From positions 1 through 54,554 of the forward strand of contig JAQUNC010000010.1 in the NCBI GenBank assembly GCA_028717805.1: a stretch of 54,554 nt of DNA. Direction: 5' to 3'. This DNA is from Atribacterota bacterium (GTDB taxonomy: Bacteria > Atribacterota > Phoenicimicrobiia > Phoenicimicrobiales > Stramentimicrobiaceae). The notes under the pieces were generated by a model, which saw only the letters and a program-made list of their open reading frames with translations, made no database searches and was not told where the DNA came from. The translations under genes and the position numbers were made by a program. This document shows, piece by piece, positions 19,337 to 28,884 of this stretch (the stretch's first letter is position 1; each line of letters begins with the position of its first letter).

Positions 19337-20359
19337 TTATGAAATATTTTTTAAAAATCTGTCCAGCAGCTCTAACACATAAGCCATCTCTTCCCGGTTG
19401 CTTATAGTAAAACGAATGTAATGTTTATCAAGACCGGAAAACTCTTCTTCCCAGGCAGCAAAGGTATAAACCTTCTCTTTTCTTAAATATTGCCATACTT
19501 TCCTGGTTTTTTCTTCAGAGATAAAATCAGCTAAGACAAAATTGGTGTGCGAGGGGAAGGATATGATGTCTTTCTCCCTTAAGCCAGCAATAAAAAAGTT
19601 TCTTATCTGAGCTATTTCCTGCCATATTTTTTGAAAATAATCTAAATAGTTCAATACCTTAATACCTGCTATCTCTGCCATCTTGTTGACTCTAAAGTGC
19701 TGACAATAATGGGCAATTCCCCTGATATTATTTTTTGCCGAAATAACAAAACCTAACCTTAATCCTGCCAGACCAAAATTTTTAGAAAAACTTCGGGAAA
19801 TAACAAGATTGGGATATTGTTCAATTAAATCTACTACCGATTCACCAAGATATTCATAGTTGCACTCATCGACTGCTACTATTCCGGGAGTAATAGCTAA
19901 TATTCTTATAATTTCCTCTCGCGGAATAGATGTCCCGGTTGGATTGTTAGGATTGCAAATCCAGACCAGACTGGCTTCTTTTAAATCATCTGCACAGTAT
20001 TCCAAACTGTACTGATGATCATGCAAACAGGGAACCAATTTTTTATTAAATCCGTTTCGTTCGGCACTGACCTCATATTGAGAAAAGGTAGGAATAGGAA
20101 TGAGGATTAATTTCTTACCAAAAGCTCTGGTAACCGATTCAATTACTTCATCTGAACCATTGGTGGGCAAAATACTTTCCGGAATAGTACCGGTATATTC
20201 TGCTAATTTGGTTGATAGGAGCCTATAATAACCACCACTGGGATATTCATTCACGGAGCACAATTCTTCAGATAATTCCTTTAAGAATAATTCAGGCAAA
20301 GGATATTTTAAGCTGGAATGCTCTAAATGTATTGATTTTTTCGTCCTGTCTGTACTCAT
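19337..20359 (-). CDS. HisC-like class I/II pyridoxal-phosphate aminotransferase
   Basis: This 340-aa fold-type I PLP enzyme is related to histidinol-phosphate aminotransferase and CobD. Visible motifs are NGSDEVIE (phosphate-binding region), CNPNNPTGT, DECNYEYL (the Asp that contacts the PLP nitrogen) and SRSFSKNFGLAGLRLGF with the Schiff-base lysine. Its start codon overlaps the stop of the decayed permease as TAATG, so it once was, or still is, translated as the last gene of the amino-acid uptake operon. An aromatic or branched amino acid substrate would fit the TrpR-like regulator upstream, but true HisC activity cannot be excluded; no other his gene is present. Confidence 0.85.
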   Translation of the reverse strand: MSTDRTKKSIHLEHSSLKYPLPELFLKELSEELCSVNEYPSGGYYRLLSTKLAEYTGTIPESILPTNGSDEVIESVTRAFGKKLILIPIPTFSQYEVSAERNGFNKKLVPCLHDHQYSLEYCADDLKEASLVWICNPNNPTGTSIPREEIIRILAITPGIVAVDECNYEYLGESVVDLIEQYPNLVISRSFSKNFGLAGLRLGFVISAKNNIRGIAHYCQHFRVNKMAEIAGIKVLNYLDYFQKIWQEIAQIRNFFIAGLREKDIISFPSHTNFVLADFISEEKTRKVWQYLRKEKVYTFAAWEEEFSGLDKHYIRFTISNREEMAYVLELLDRFLKNIS

Positions 20360-20566
20360 TATTTTTTATTCTCCCATCCCGGAAAAGCTAATTTTCCCTC
20401 CAGTATATTTAAGATTTTAGTTACTATAGAGACAATGGTCAAATAGATTATTCCGATTACTAAAAAAACTTCGGTATAAACAAATATCTGGATATCACAA
20501 TCTTACCTACTCTGGTTAGCTCAATACAGGTTACTATAAAAGCCAGGGAAGAATAATTTTAAGCAA
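20359..20566 (-). pseudogene. Remnant of an amino-acid ABC transporter permease (HisM/GlnP type)
   Basis: On the minus strand this gap still encodes the C-terminal part of a polar amino-acid ABC permease, broken by frame changes. One frame gives LKIILPWLL and then a stop. A second gives SSLAFIVTCIELTRVGKIVI before a stop at about 20461. The third picks up as TEVFLVIGIIYLTIVSIVTK and runs to FPGWENKK and a TAA overlapping the aminotransferase ATG. SLAF...ELTR is the hallmark of this permease family. At least two lesions and loss of the N-terminal two thirds mean it is not functional. Confidence 0.75.
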
Positions 20567-20710
20567 TCTTTTTCACTTCAGGATATTCTATATTGTAACA
20601 TTAAACTGGGGATATAAGATAGAAATATCTTATATCCCCAACATAATCTATTATTATTCTAATATAGATATAGATTATTTATAGTGTAATATTTTTTACT
20701 AATTCAATTT
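20567..20710. other. Degraded spacer between binding protein and permease remnant
   Basis: Together with the permease remnant this forms a gap of about 350 bp without an intact gene. It is AT-rich and holds one clear structure, the 15-bp perfect hairpin listed separately. No sequence resembling the missing N-terminal part of the permease is recognisable, so that part appears deleted. Confidence 0.55.
20607..20640 (-). promoter_or_regulatory. Perfect 15-bp hairpin after the ABC binding-protein gene
   Basis: Arms 20607-20621 and 20626-20640 (TGGGGATATAAGATA and its exact complement) enclose a 4-nt loop. It lies 70 bp after the binding-protein stop and before the permease remnant. No U-tract follows on either strand, so it reads better as an mRNA 3'-end stabiliser or attenuator than as a full terminator. 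Similar hairpins follow both dctP genes. Confidence 0.7.
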
Positions 20711-21487
20711 TTATTCAGACTGGAAATATTTAGCCTTTAACTCTTCCCATTTTGGTGAACGCATAATCCGTTTTAGACCCTCATTAATCAGATCTAATAA
20801 TTCATTATCATCTTTTCTGATAGCCACACCATATTCCTCACCAGTTTTAATGGTGCCCACTATTTTTATAACCATACCTTTGCGAATGGCATCCTCCACC
20901 ATTACATCATCCATCATAGCAGCATCAATCCTCTTATTCAGGAGATCTTGTACCGCTAAAGAAAAGCCTTCATACAATTTCAGTCTCTCTTTTGGGAATA
21001 ATCCGGTGGCAATCAGATTATCTTCAATCCATATGGCAGCAGTACATCCGCGCTGAGTACCTACCAGATAATCACCCATAAAGGCAGCAATGGCACTCAG
21101 GTCTGAATCTATTGTTACACAGATTGCCTGATCTATCGACCAGTAAGGAAGGGAAAAATTAACTTTCTCTTTTCTCTCTTCAGTAATACTCATGCCTGAG
21201 AATATCAAATCGATCTTTTTAGCTAACAGGCTGGAGACAATACCATCCCAGGCGGTAGGTTGATGTACAACCTCAAAATCCATCTCCTGAGCAATCCAAT
21301 CTAAAGCCTCTACATCAAAACCTGTTGGATTGCCTTTTTCATCCACATAGGCATGGGGAGGGTAATCAGCATCAATTCCATTGATATAAATTATTTTCTT
21401 TTCTGCACTTATACCCGTTACCATACATATCATTACTAAGACTACCGAACAAGCTACAGTTAAAATGATTCTTTTGCATTTATTCAT
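20711..21487 (-). CDS. Amino-acid ABC transporter substrate-binding protein (PBPb/SBP_bac_3)
   Basis: This 258-aa extracytoplasmic binding protein of family 3 has a signal segment (about residues 7-28 ending VTGISA), then the family pattern DADYPPHAYVDEKGNPTGFDVEAL. This is followed by SGMSITEERKEKVNFS and GTQRGCTA. These features mark polar amino-acid binding proteins. I use the ATG at 21487 because GGAGG lies 7 nt upstream; a GTG two codons earlier is possible. It follows the TrpR-like gene closely. Its permease is a pseudogene and no ATPase gene is adjacent, so it either works with a transporter elsewhere or is a relic. Confidence 0.9.
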   Translation of the reverse strand: MNKCKRIILTVACSVVLVMICMVTGISAEKKIIYINGIDADYPPHAYVDEKGNPTGFDVEALDWIAQEMDFEVVHQPTAWDGIVSSLLAKKIDLIFSGMSITEERKEKVNFSLPYWSIDQAICVTIDSDLSAIAAFMGDYLVGTQRGCTAAIWIEDNLIATGLFPKERLKLYEGFSLAVQDLLNKRIDAAMMDDVMVEDAIRKGMVIKIVGTIKTGEEYGVAIRKDDNELLDLINEGLKRIMRSPKWEELKAKYFQSE

Positions 21488-21505
21488 CAACACTCCTCCA
21501 TTATT

Positions 21506-21805
21506 TTATTTATTTTTCTTTAGCTTTGGTAATACAATCTGATAACCATCAGCACCATAATTGAGACATTTTTTTACTCTGCTAATAGTAGCAGAACTGG
21601 CACCAGTCTTCTGGGCAATATCTTCATAAATAAAGCCTTCCTTTAACATTCGCGCAACTTCTAAACGTTGACTTAATTCTTGTATCTCATTTATGGTTGC
21701 TACATCCTCAAAAAACCTATAGCATTCATCAACATTTTCTAATAGCAGAATGGCTTGAAATAACTGGTCAGTTGTTTCATTTCTCCATCGTGGACGGTAA
21801 GTCAT
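21506..21805 (-). CDS. TrpR-like transcriptional regulator (YerC/YecD family)
   Basis: This 99-aa protein belongs to the YerC/YecD branch of the TrpR superfamily. It is all-helical, with INEIQELSQRLEVARML as the family signature and a helix-turn-helix of the form YEDIAQKTGASSATISRVKK. TrpR itself binds tryptophan; the ligand of YerC-type proteins is less clear. It is the first gene of a transcript that includes the binding protein (18-bp gap), the permease remnant and the aminotransferase. It may therefore regulate amino-acid uptake. The ATG has GGGAGGT upstream. Confidence 0.9.
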   Translation of the reverse strand: MTYRPRWRNETTDQLFQAILLLENVDECYRFFEDVATINEIQELSQRLEVARMLKEGFIYEDIAQKTGASSATISRVKKCLNYGADGYQIVLPKLKKNK

Positions 21806-21901
21806 AATAATTTACCTCCCTACTTTTTATAAAACATTCCTGAAAGGTTTGTTAATTTCTAATGTTTTTTGTTTTAGTAAAATCTTAAATAATGTTTTAA
21901 G

Positions 21902-21918
21902 GTATTAGATTCTGATAC
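21902..21918. promoter_or_regulatory. Imperfect palindrome, candidate operator in the yerC-type leader
   Basis: GTATTAGATTCTGATAC is a 17-bp palindrome with one mismatched pair. It lies in the 5' leader, about 85 bp after the -10 box and about 100 bp before the regulator's ATG. A TrpR-family operator is possible, but the sequence does not match a known consensus. Confidence 0.3.
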
Positions 21919-22001
21919 TTTTTTATCAATTTTATCTTTTACAACAAGGCTTACTAAATTCTTTAATGTATTAAATTATTACCTATTTAATTATGTAGCT
22001 G

Positions 22002-22030
22002 ATTGTATCATTAGTTAATTAAATTGTCAA
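22002..22030 (-). promoter_or_regulatory. Sigma-70-type promoter of the TrpR-like/ABC operon
   Basis: On the minus strand a perfect TTGACA (22030-22025) is separated by exactly 17 bp from TACAAT (22007-22002). This is one of the two best promoter matches in the window. It would give a leader of about 190 nt before the TrpR-like gene. Confidence 0.72.
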
Positions 22031-22081
22031 TATAATAAAATATTTATTAAGGAATTAGATATTAATAAGGTCACTGAGCTA

Positions 22082-23308
22082 CTATTTCATCTCTTTTTTC
22101 AGAAAAAAGAATAATTGTATTGAGGCTATCTCAACCAAAAATACAAAGAGGACAATATACACTGTAGAAATATCATATAAAATACCTACCAGTAAACTGC
22201 CTAAAAATCCGGCAATCCCATATACTGTGTTAAATAAACCATAAGCAAATCCCCTCTGATTAATACTGGTTATTTCAGCAATAGCAGCCCGCATGATTGT
22301 TTCATGAATTCCCAAAACCGCTCCCCAGAGCAGGACCCCTATCAAAGCTAAATAATATCCCTTTGAAAATATAAAAAGAGGAAGCGGAATTGTGATGATG
22401 GGTATAATAATGAGAATAATTAGACCAATCCTGTCATATGTCTTGCCAATAAACAAAGCCAACAGGGCATCAACTCCCATTGCCAAGGCATAAAATATCG
22501 GGATTTGAACATCAGAAACTACAGATTGCATTTTAAAATGATAAGCAATTAAAGGGAAGTGAGCAAAACCAACCACACTGAAAAAGGTAAATAGGGTATA
22601 TAACCAAAATATCCTGGGAAGTTTTTTGGTATTATCAGTATTGTTTATAGCTTTTTGGTCAGAAATTTCGAGTTGTTCTGGTAAGGGAACTTTGGATCTT
22701 GCTATAGTAAGAATAGTTAAGGTTAAGAAAGTTGGAATCCATAAAATACTAAATCCTTCTCGATAGCTACCGCGGAAAAGAAATACTAAGGAAAAGATTA
22801 ATGGACCAATAAAAGCTCCAATCTGATCTAATGCTTCATGAATACCAAAACCCCATCCTCTTCCAATCTGCTTGGTAGAATGAGAAAGAATAGCATCCCT
22901 GGAAGGAGACCTAATTGCTTTACCAATACGTTCTAAAACAAGCAGGAAAACTGCCAGCTGCCAATTTCTAGTAAAGGCTAATAGGGGAATAGATACCAGT
23001 AATCCATAACCAATAACAGTAAAAAACCAATATGATTTAGTGCGATCAGCCAGGTATCCAAAAATCAAGCGTAATCCATAACCTAAAAATTCACCCAGAC
23101 CTGAAAACAAGCCTACGATACCAGCACTAGCTCCCAGAATGGCTAAATAAGGACCGCTTATACTTCGTGCTCCTTCATAAACTATATCACCAAAAAGACT
23201 GACCATTCCCATTAGAAGGATAAATTTGAAAGCTAACTTTTTACTATTATCTATTTCCCTTATCATTTTTTTTCTTCTACTATTAATATTAAATAACTCA
23301 TCATGCAT
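22082..23308 (-). CDS. Major facilitator superfamily transporter
   Basis: This 408-aa protein has about 12 hydrophobic segments and the MFS loop 2-3 pattern LRLIFGYLADRTKSYW, plus ERIGKAIRSPSRDAIL after helix 4. That second motif resembles drug or metabolite efflux carriers whose annotation is usually just MFS. The substrate cannot be told. The start is uncertain: the ATG at 23308 has no ribosome-binding site, while Met15 has AGAAG upstream. It is flanked by gaps and probably transcribed alone. Confidence 0.85.
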   Translation of the reverse strand: MHDELFNINSRRKKMIREIDNSKKLAFKFILLMGMVSLFGDIVYEGARSISGPYLAILGASAGIVGLFSGLGEFLGYGLRLIFGYLADRTKSYWFFTVIGYGLLVSIPLLAFTRNWQLAVFLLVLERIGKAIRSPSRDAILSHSTKQIGRGWGFGIHEALDQIGAFIGPLIFSLVFLFRGSYREGFSILWIPTFLTLTILTIARSKVPLPEQLEISDQKAINNTDNTKKLPRIFWLYTLFTFFSVVGFAHFPLIAYHFKMQSVVSDVQIPIFYALAMGVDALLALFIGKTYDRIGLIILIIIPIITIPLPLFIFSKGYYLALIGVLLWGAVLGIHETIMRAAIAEITSINQRGFAYGLFNTVYGIAGFLGSLLVGILYDISTVYIVLFVFLVEIASIQLFFFLKKEMK

Positions 23309-23373
23309 GGAAAACCATTAGGGAATCACTAAAAGAAAATAAACTTTTTCTTTGCTGCTGTTTTTTAACAGAT

Positions 23374-24504
23374 TTACTGATGGAATAGATTCAGATATTG
23401 TCCGTATCCCTCTTTTTCTAAATCTTCTTTAGGTATAAAACGTAATGCTGCCGAATTAATACAATACCGTTGATTAGTTGGAGGAGGGCCATCATCAAAA
23501 AGATGCCCCAGGTGAGAATCCGCGTATCTACTTCTAACTTCTATTCTTGCCATCATAAAACTTCTGTCTTCCTTTTTCACAATAAAGTGTTCATCAATTG
23601 GTTTAGTAAAACTAGGCCAGCCTGTTCCTGACTCAAATTTATCAGTGGAGCTAAAAAGTGGCTCTCTGGAAACAATGTCTACATATATCCCCTCTTGTTT
23701 ATTATCCCAGTACTCATTTTGAAATGGTCTTTCTGTGCCGTTTTCTTGAGTAACATAATGTTGTAATGGCGTTAAGATGTCCTTTAATTCTTCTTTCGAT
23801 GGTTTTTGATAATTATCATCCCATTTTTTTACCATAATTTCTCCTGACCATTTTGTTTTAATATAATCTGCTCTACCAGAACCTGTGTGATACAATTCGT
23901 ATCCTATAAGATTTTTTTGGTAATAATCTTGATGATATTCTTCTGCTGGATAAAATTCTGTTTGAGGCAATATTTTGGTTACAATCTTCTGGTCAAACTT
24001 ACCTGAATTTTGTAATTCTTCCTTTGACTGTTCAGCTATAATTTTTTGCTCATCGTTATGGTAGAAAATTGCAGTCTGATACTGACTCCCTCGATCAGCA
24101 AATTGTCCACTGCTATCAGTCGGATCAATATTTCTCCAAAAGATAGCTAACAATTCAGCATAAGAAATGACGTTGGGATCAAACACTACTTCCACTGCCT
24201 CATAGTGACCTGTTCTTCCGGTAGAGACTTCCTCGTAGGTGGGATTGACCGTGTCGCCTCCAGTATAGCCAGATATTGCCTCTAACACTCCTTCAACTTT
24301 TTCAAATGCTGCTTCTATGCACCAGAAACAACCACCAGCGAAGGTAGCCCTCTCGGTTGTTGATTGACTGAAAGCAGTACTATGAGCAGAAAACATTAGC
24401 AAAAACATTAGCCCTATTATAATTAGTGTTTTCAGTACCCAGGTAACCTTAAGGCCAGTAATTATGCTATCCCTATAAATATTTCCTTTATCTTGTTTTT
24501 TCAT
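23374..24504 (-). CDS. msrAB: Bifunctional peptide methionine sulfoxide reductase MsrA/MsrB, exported
   Basis: The protein repairs both S- and R-methionine sulfoxide. Its 376 aa comprise an N-terminal membrane or signal segment (about 24-47), an MsrA domain with catalytic Cys in GGCFWC (C59), and an MsrB domain with [15 protein letters not shown] and the catalytic Cys in [11 protein letters not shown]. The MsrB part lacks the two CxxC zinc pairs of the E. coli enzyme, as in PilB-like MsrAB fusions. Export suggests it protects envelope proteins. Unlike Neisseria PilB there is no thioredoxin domain. A GAGGATG precedes the ATG. It is an oxidative-stress gene in an otherwise anaerobic-looking gene set. 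Confidence 0.93.
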   Translation of the reverse strand: MKKQDKGNIYRDSIITGLKVTWVLKTLIIIGLMFLLMFSAHSTAFSQSTTERATFAGGCFWCIEAAFEKVEGVLEAISGYTGGDTVNPTYEEVSTGRTGHYEAVEVVFDPNVISYAELLAIFWRNIDPTDSSGQFADRGSQYQTAIFYHNDEQKIIAEQSKEELQNSGKFDQKIVTKILPQTEFYPAEEYHQDYYQKNLIGYELYHTGSGRADYIKTKWSGEIMVKKWDDNYQKPSKEELKDILTPLQHYVTQENGTERPFQNEYWDNKQEGIYVDIVSREPLFSSTDKFESGTGWPSFTKPIDEHFIVKKEDRSFMMARIEVRSRYADSHLGHLFDDGPPPTNQRYCINSAALRFIPKEDLEKEGYGQYLNLFHQ

Positions 24505-24623
24505 ATTTTGCTCATCCTCATTTTTTTTACATTATAGCATAAAGAGAAAAAATGAATTATTCTTCATCATTTACATTGAATGGAAGCAAGTTTTGAAGCA
24601 AGAAGAGATGAGATAGTTTTTTA

Positions 24624-25781
24624 CTATTTACCTAACATTAGCCTATTATAAAGATCAAGTACTTGATCAGCAACGGTATCAGTGCTGTAGTGCTGCACAT
24701 TCTGTAAAGCATTTAGAGATAATTTTTGCCTTAACTCTTTATTCTGGATAAGATTCCTCAGTTGTTCAGCAAACTGAGAAACATCATCTTCAACTAAGAT
24801 ACCATTAAATCCATTCCTGATAATATCTACAGCACCAGGAGCCTTTACCGCTAGAACTGGCAGCCCGGAGGCTAAGGCTTCAATAATAACCATACCAAAG
24901 GTTTCCGAAGTGGAACTAAAAGCAAATACATCAGCAATCTGATAATAATCTATAACCATTTCTCTATTAATGGCACCAACAAATTTAATCCTCTCAGTTA
25001 GTTTTAAGGAATCTGCTAAATTCTTAAGTTGCTTTACTGCTGTTCCTTCTCCCACTACAATAAATTGGAAATTATCAATTTTCTTATCTCGAGTAATGGC
25101 TAGTGCTTTAATTATCTTATCTATATTCTTCTCCAGAGATACTCTTCCCACATATAGAATCACTATATCACCCTGAGTTAATTGTAACTCTTTCTTTAGC
25201 AATCCAACTTTTTGCTCATTTTTTTTACGAAAGACATTAATATCTATGGCATTGGGTATAACCACAATTTCTTTTTTGATTCTGTAATTGCTAATCATTT
25301 CTTTCATAGATTGTGATGGCGTCGTGATAACATCTACCTTATCTGCCAGGTTAAAAATAATCCTTCTAATAGCTTCGTGGGTAATAAGCTGAGGAATGGG
25401 AGATACATAATAAGCATATCGTTCATATTGGGTATGGATAGTTAATACTTTAGGAATCTTCAACCTTGCAGCATACATAATTGCTGGCATACTGAGAACA
25501 AAGGGGTGATGAAGATGGATAATATCCGGTTTAAATCTGGTAATAACTTGACCTGCTTTCAAAGATAAAGGAATGGCTATGGGGTACTTAACCTTATGGG
25601 TTAAGTTAATAGAATGGTATCTGAATATATTTTCTTCTTCATCCTTAAAATCTTCCACTCTCGGAGCAAAAACATAAGTTTCATGACCTTTCTTCTTAAA
25701 TGCTTCCTTTAAAGATACAATACTACTTACTACCCCGTTAATTAATGGCTTATAGCAATTGGTAAAAAAAGCAATTTTCAT
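24624..25781 (-). CDS. GT4-family glycosyltransferase
   Basis: This 385-aa GT-B fold enzyme probably transfers a sugar from a nucleotide donor to a lipid or envelope acceptor. The N-terminal domain starts FFTNCYKPLINGVVSSI with IHLHHPF further on; this start pattern is shared with diacylglycerol glucosyltransferases and the PimB/MgtA group. The C-terminal donor domain has ILYVGRVSLEKNID and the E-x7-E type motif SETFGMVIIEALASGLPV. The acceptor is not predictable, though glycolipid synthesis is a reasonable guess. It lies 37 bp after glnS and could be co-transcribed. Confidence 0.88.
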   Translation of the reverse strand: MKIAFFTNCYKPLINGVVSSIVSLKEAFKKKGHETYVFAPRVEDFKDEEENIFRYHSINLTHKVKYPIAIPLSLKAGQVITRFKPDIIHLHHPFVLSMPAIMYAARLKIPKVLTIHTQYERYAYYVSPIPQLITHEAIRRIIFNLADKVDVITTPSQSMKEMISNYRIKKEIVVIPNAIDINVFRKKNEQKVGLLKKELQLTQGDIVILYVGRVSLEKNIDKIIKALAITRDKKIDNFQFIVVGEGTAVKQLKNLADSLKLTERIKFVGAINREMVIDYYQIADVFAFSSTSETFGMVIIEALASGLPVLAVKAPGAVDIIRNGFNGILVEDDVSQFAEQLRNLIQNKELRQKLSLNALQNVQHYSTDTVADQVLDLYNRLMLGK

Positions 25782-25818
25782 ATATTCACCAATGATTTTA
25801 ATATCAAGCTACTCACAA

Positions 25819-27537
25819 CTAATTAGAAGTTTTCTCGCTGCTCTTCATTATTTTTTCCCAGCTATCCCGTAAGGAAACAATTCTGTTAAAAACCAGCTTT
25901 TCAGGTGTGGAATCAGGATCTACACAGAAATACCCTTTACGCATAAACTGAAATTTTTCACCAGATAATGTATTTTTTAAACCAGGTTCTACTATGCTGT
26001 CTTTTAAGATTTCTATTGATTTAGGATTAAGCAGTTTAATAAAATCTTTATCGCTCTCCTCTTCAGCTTGTTCTTCAATATTATCAAGTAGCAGGTAATC
26101 ATATAAGCGCATCTCAGCCTTCAGAGCAAATCTGGCAGAAACCCAATGCAAGGTGCTTTTCACCTTACGTTGTGCACCTGGTCGTCCACTCCTGGTTTCC
26201 GGATCATAAGTACAGTGCACCTCCTGGATATTGCCGGTTTTTTTATCATGCAGGTAATCGGTACATTTAATGATATAGGCATTCTTTAATCTGACCTCAC
26301 GTCCCGGTGCCAAGCGATAATATTTAGGAGGAGGATTATCATGAAAATCTTCTCTTTCCATATATAGTACTTTAGAAAAAGGAACTTTTCTGGTGCCAGC
26401 AGCAGGATCCTCAGGATTATTTTCGCAATCCATTTCCTCTATCAGGTCTTCCGGATAATTATCAATAATCAATTTTAAAGGATTTAAAACAGCCATCACT
26501 CTGGGGGCTTTCTTATTTAAATCTTCCCTGATACAATGTTCTAAAAAGCGAATATCTACCACACTATTAGTCTTTGCAACTCCGATACGATCACAAAAAT
26601 TACTGATAGCTTCCGGCGTGTAACCCTTTCTTCGTAAACCAGAAATAGTGGGCAGACGAGGATCATCCCAACCTGAAACATAACCATTCTCTACCAGAAA
26701 TCTCAGCTTTCGTTTACTCATAACCGTGTTACTAAGATTTAAACGAGCGAATTCAATCTGCTGGGGTAGTTCTGTTTTATATAAATTATTTAAAACCCAT
26801 TCATACAGAGGTCGGTGGTCTTCAAATTCTAAAGTACAAACAGAATGGGTAATCCCTTCATAATAGTCTTCCAGAGGATGAGCATAGTCATACATGGGAT
26901 AAATACACCATTTGTCACCAGTCCGATGATGAGATTTTTTTATAATGCGATAAAGAACCGGATCACGCATATTTAAATTAGGAGAATTCATATCAATTTT
27001 TGCCCTGAGAACTCGAGAGCCATCTTCAAATTTGCCTTCTTTCATCTGTTGAAACAAAGAGAGGTTCTCTTCAACAGAACGATTGCGATAAGGGCTTTCT
27101 TTTCCCGGTTCGGTAAAGTTTCCCCGGTACTCTCTAATTCGTTCCGGACTTAAATCGCATACATAGGCTTTCCCTTCTTTAATTAAAGTCAGGGCATCCT
27201 GATACATTCTGTCAAAATAATCAGAAGCATAATAGAGACGATTTTCCCAATCAAAACCCAACCAACGTACATCCCTGATAATTGAATCTATATATTCAAT
27301 ATCCTCTTTGGAAGGATTAGTATCATCAAAACGAAGGTTACATAAGCCATTATTTTTTTCCGCCAGACCAAAATTTAAACAAATAGACTTGGCATGACCA
27401 ATATGTAAATACCCATTAGGCTCGGGTGGAAAACGAAGATGTGCTCTGCCACCATATTTATTATTTTTTTTATCCTTATCAATAATTGCCTGAATAAAAT
27501 TTACTGTTTCTTGACTACTTATTTCGTTTGAATTCAT
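25819..27537 (-). CDS. glnS: Glutamine--tRNA ligase
   Basis: GlnRS charges tRNA-Gln directly. The 572-aa class Ic synthetase has [17 protein letters not shown] with the HIGH motif, the KMSKS equivalent VMSKRKL, and the anticodon-binding beta-barrel region near the C-terminus. The length matches bacterial GlnRS without a YqeY extension. Its presence suggests glutaminylation here does not depend solely on the GatCAB route. AAGGGA precedes the ATG. The upstream 250-bp gap has no good promoter match by eye. Confidence 0.97.
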   Translation of the reverse strand: MNSNEISSQETVNFIQAIIDKDKKNNKYGGRAHLRFPPEPNGYLHIGHAKSICLNFGLAEKNNGLCNLRFDDTNPSKEDIEYIDSIIRDVRWLGFDWENRLYYASDYFDRMYQDALTLIKEGKAYVCDLSPERIREYRGNFTEPGKESPYRNRSVEENLSLFQQMKEGKFEDGSRVLRAKIDMNSPNLNMRDPVLYRIIKKSHHRTGDKWCIYPMYDYAHPLEDYYEGITHSVCTLEFEDHRPLYEWVLNNLYKTELPQQIEFARLNLSNTVMSKRKLRFLVENGYVSGWDDPRLPTISGLRRKGYTPEAISNFCDRIGVAKTNSVVDIRFLEHCIREDLNKKAPRVMAVLNPLKLIIDNYPEDLIEEMDCENNPEDPAAGTRKVPFSKVLYMEREDFHDNPPPKYYRLAPGREVRLKNAYIIKCTDYLHDKKTGNIQEVHCTYDPETRSGRPGAQRKVKSTLHWVSARFALKAEMRLYDYLLLDNIEEQAEEESDKDFIKLLNPKSIEILKDSIVEPGLKNTLSGEKFQFMRKGYFCVDPDSTPEKLVFNRIVSLRDSWEKIMKSSEKTSN

Positions 27538-27787
27538 TTATTTATTCCCTTCTCCTGCTTACCTTTGTTATCTTCATATTTTTCATTTCAATCCAAATAG
27601 AAATTCAGTTAAATGAATATTTATCTATAGTGTTCTTTATATTACAACATTTGGGGTAAAAAATCCATGCCCGAATATAATTAATGACAAGCAATATTAC
27701 AAGTGGTAAAAAGAGGTTTTCTGAGATAGTAAAAAATCAAATAGGGTATTTTACTCTAATTTAGCATGAAATAACCACTGGTCAATA

Positions 27788-28873
27788 TTATAATCTAACA
27801 CTTTTTCTACTTTCTGAAGACCTTTTAATAGCATCTATTGCCCTGAGCGTCTCCAGGGCGTCAGAGGCAGATATTTTAGCTTTTGCTTTCCCTGCTATTA
27901 GCTCACAGAAATGCTTTAATTCTTCCTCCAGAACATCAAAACGTTCAACTAAAAGGGTCTGTTTTTTTAATGGTCTATGCCATCCTTCTCCAAATTCTTT
28001 TTGGTAAGAGAATAGGGTCAGAGAGGGAAAGGCAAGGCTAGCCTTCTTACCAAAGAATAAGTAACAATCATAAAGACTCGGATAGAAGAAGGAATATTCC
28101 TGAGTACAGGCTTCGTAAAACCAGGGAGAGGGACAGGTATCTGTTAAAAACACATTTGCCAGGGCACCATTTTTAAATTTGATATTTATCACGCCCGTAT
28201 CTTCAACCTCATTGCCCCGGTACTTATTGGTGATATAGGCTTGAATTTCCTCAATATCTCCAATGATGTATCGAAGGTCATCTATATCATGAATGGTATT
28301 GATTAACAGCGGGCCACCATATTTTCTATCTATTCGCCAGGAACTTTCAAAATAATGGTCAGGTTTTTTCGCTACCCAGAGCATATTAGCACCAACAATC
28401 TCTCCTAATTCTCCTTGTTGCACTGCCTCTCTAGTTCGCTGGATAATTTTAGAAAATCTTCTATGATGAGCAACCATAAATTTAATTTGAGAATCCTCTA
28501 CCATTCCCGTTATCTCCTCCCCTTCCGGGAGAGTACTGGCTATAGGCTTTTCCAACAGCAAAGGAATCCCATATTTAGCTGCTTCCCGGGTAACCTCTAC
28601 ATGTAAGTCATTAGGTAAAGCAGCAATTATCCCATCTAATTCCTTTCCCATCTTCTTTAACAGATCTTTGTATTCTTTAAAGATTTTAATATCTGAATTT
28701 AATAATTTAGACTTCTCATTTACTTCTGATTGGTCTACACTATATGATTTTAAGGCTTTCTCCACATTTAAATCAGCCACTGCAACGAGTTTAGCAAAAT
28801 TACAATTCATCAATCTATGTACAAACTTAAATCCATGAGAAAGCCCCAGCACTGCTAATCTTGGTATGGACAT
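27788..28873 (-). CDS. Gfo/Idh/MocA family oxidoreductase
   Basis: This 361-aa NAD(P)-dependent sugar or polyol dehydrogenase has an N-terminal Rossmann fold and the family motif LLLEKPIAS, whose lysine is catalytic. The C-terminal part has the conserved SWRIDRKYGGPLLINTIHDID, including the Asp and His expected near the active site. The glycine-rich loop reads GLSHGF, slightly atypical. It is the last gene of the catabolic island, 11 bp after the MDR dehydrogenase, with GAGGAGG before the ATG. The family includes inositol 2-dehydrogenase, but the substrate is not defined by sequence. Confidence 0.9.
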   Translation of the reverse strand: MSIPRLAVLGLSHGFKFVHRLMNCNFAKLVAVADLNVEKALKSYSVDQSEVNEKSKLLNSDIKIFKEYKDLLKKMGKELDGIIAALPNDLHVEVTREAAKYGIPLLLEKPIASTLPEGEEITGMVEDSQIKFMVAHHRRFSKIIQRTREAVQQGELGEIVGANMLWVAKKPDHYFESSWRIDRKYGGPLLINTIHDIDDLRYIIGDIEEIQAYITNKYRGNEVEDTGVINIKFKNGALANVFLTDTCPSPWFYEACTQEYSFFYPSLYDCYLFFGKKASLAFPSLTLFSYQKEFGEGWHRPLKKQTLLVERFDVLEEELKHFCELIAGKAKAKISASDALETLRAIDAIKRSSESRKSVRL

Positions 28874-28884
28874 AAAGCCCTCCT

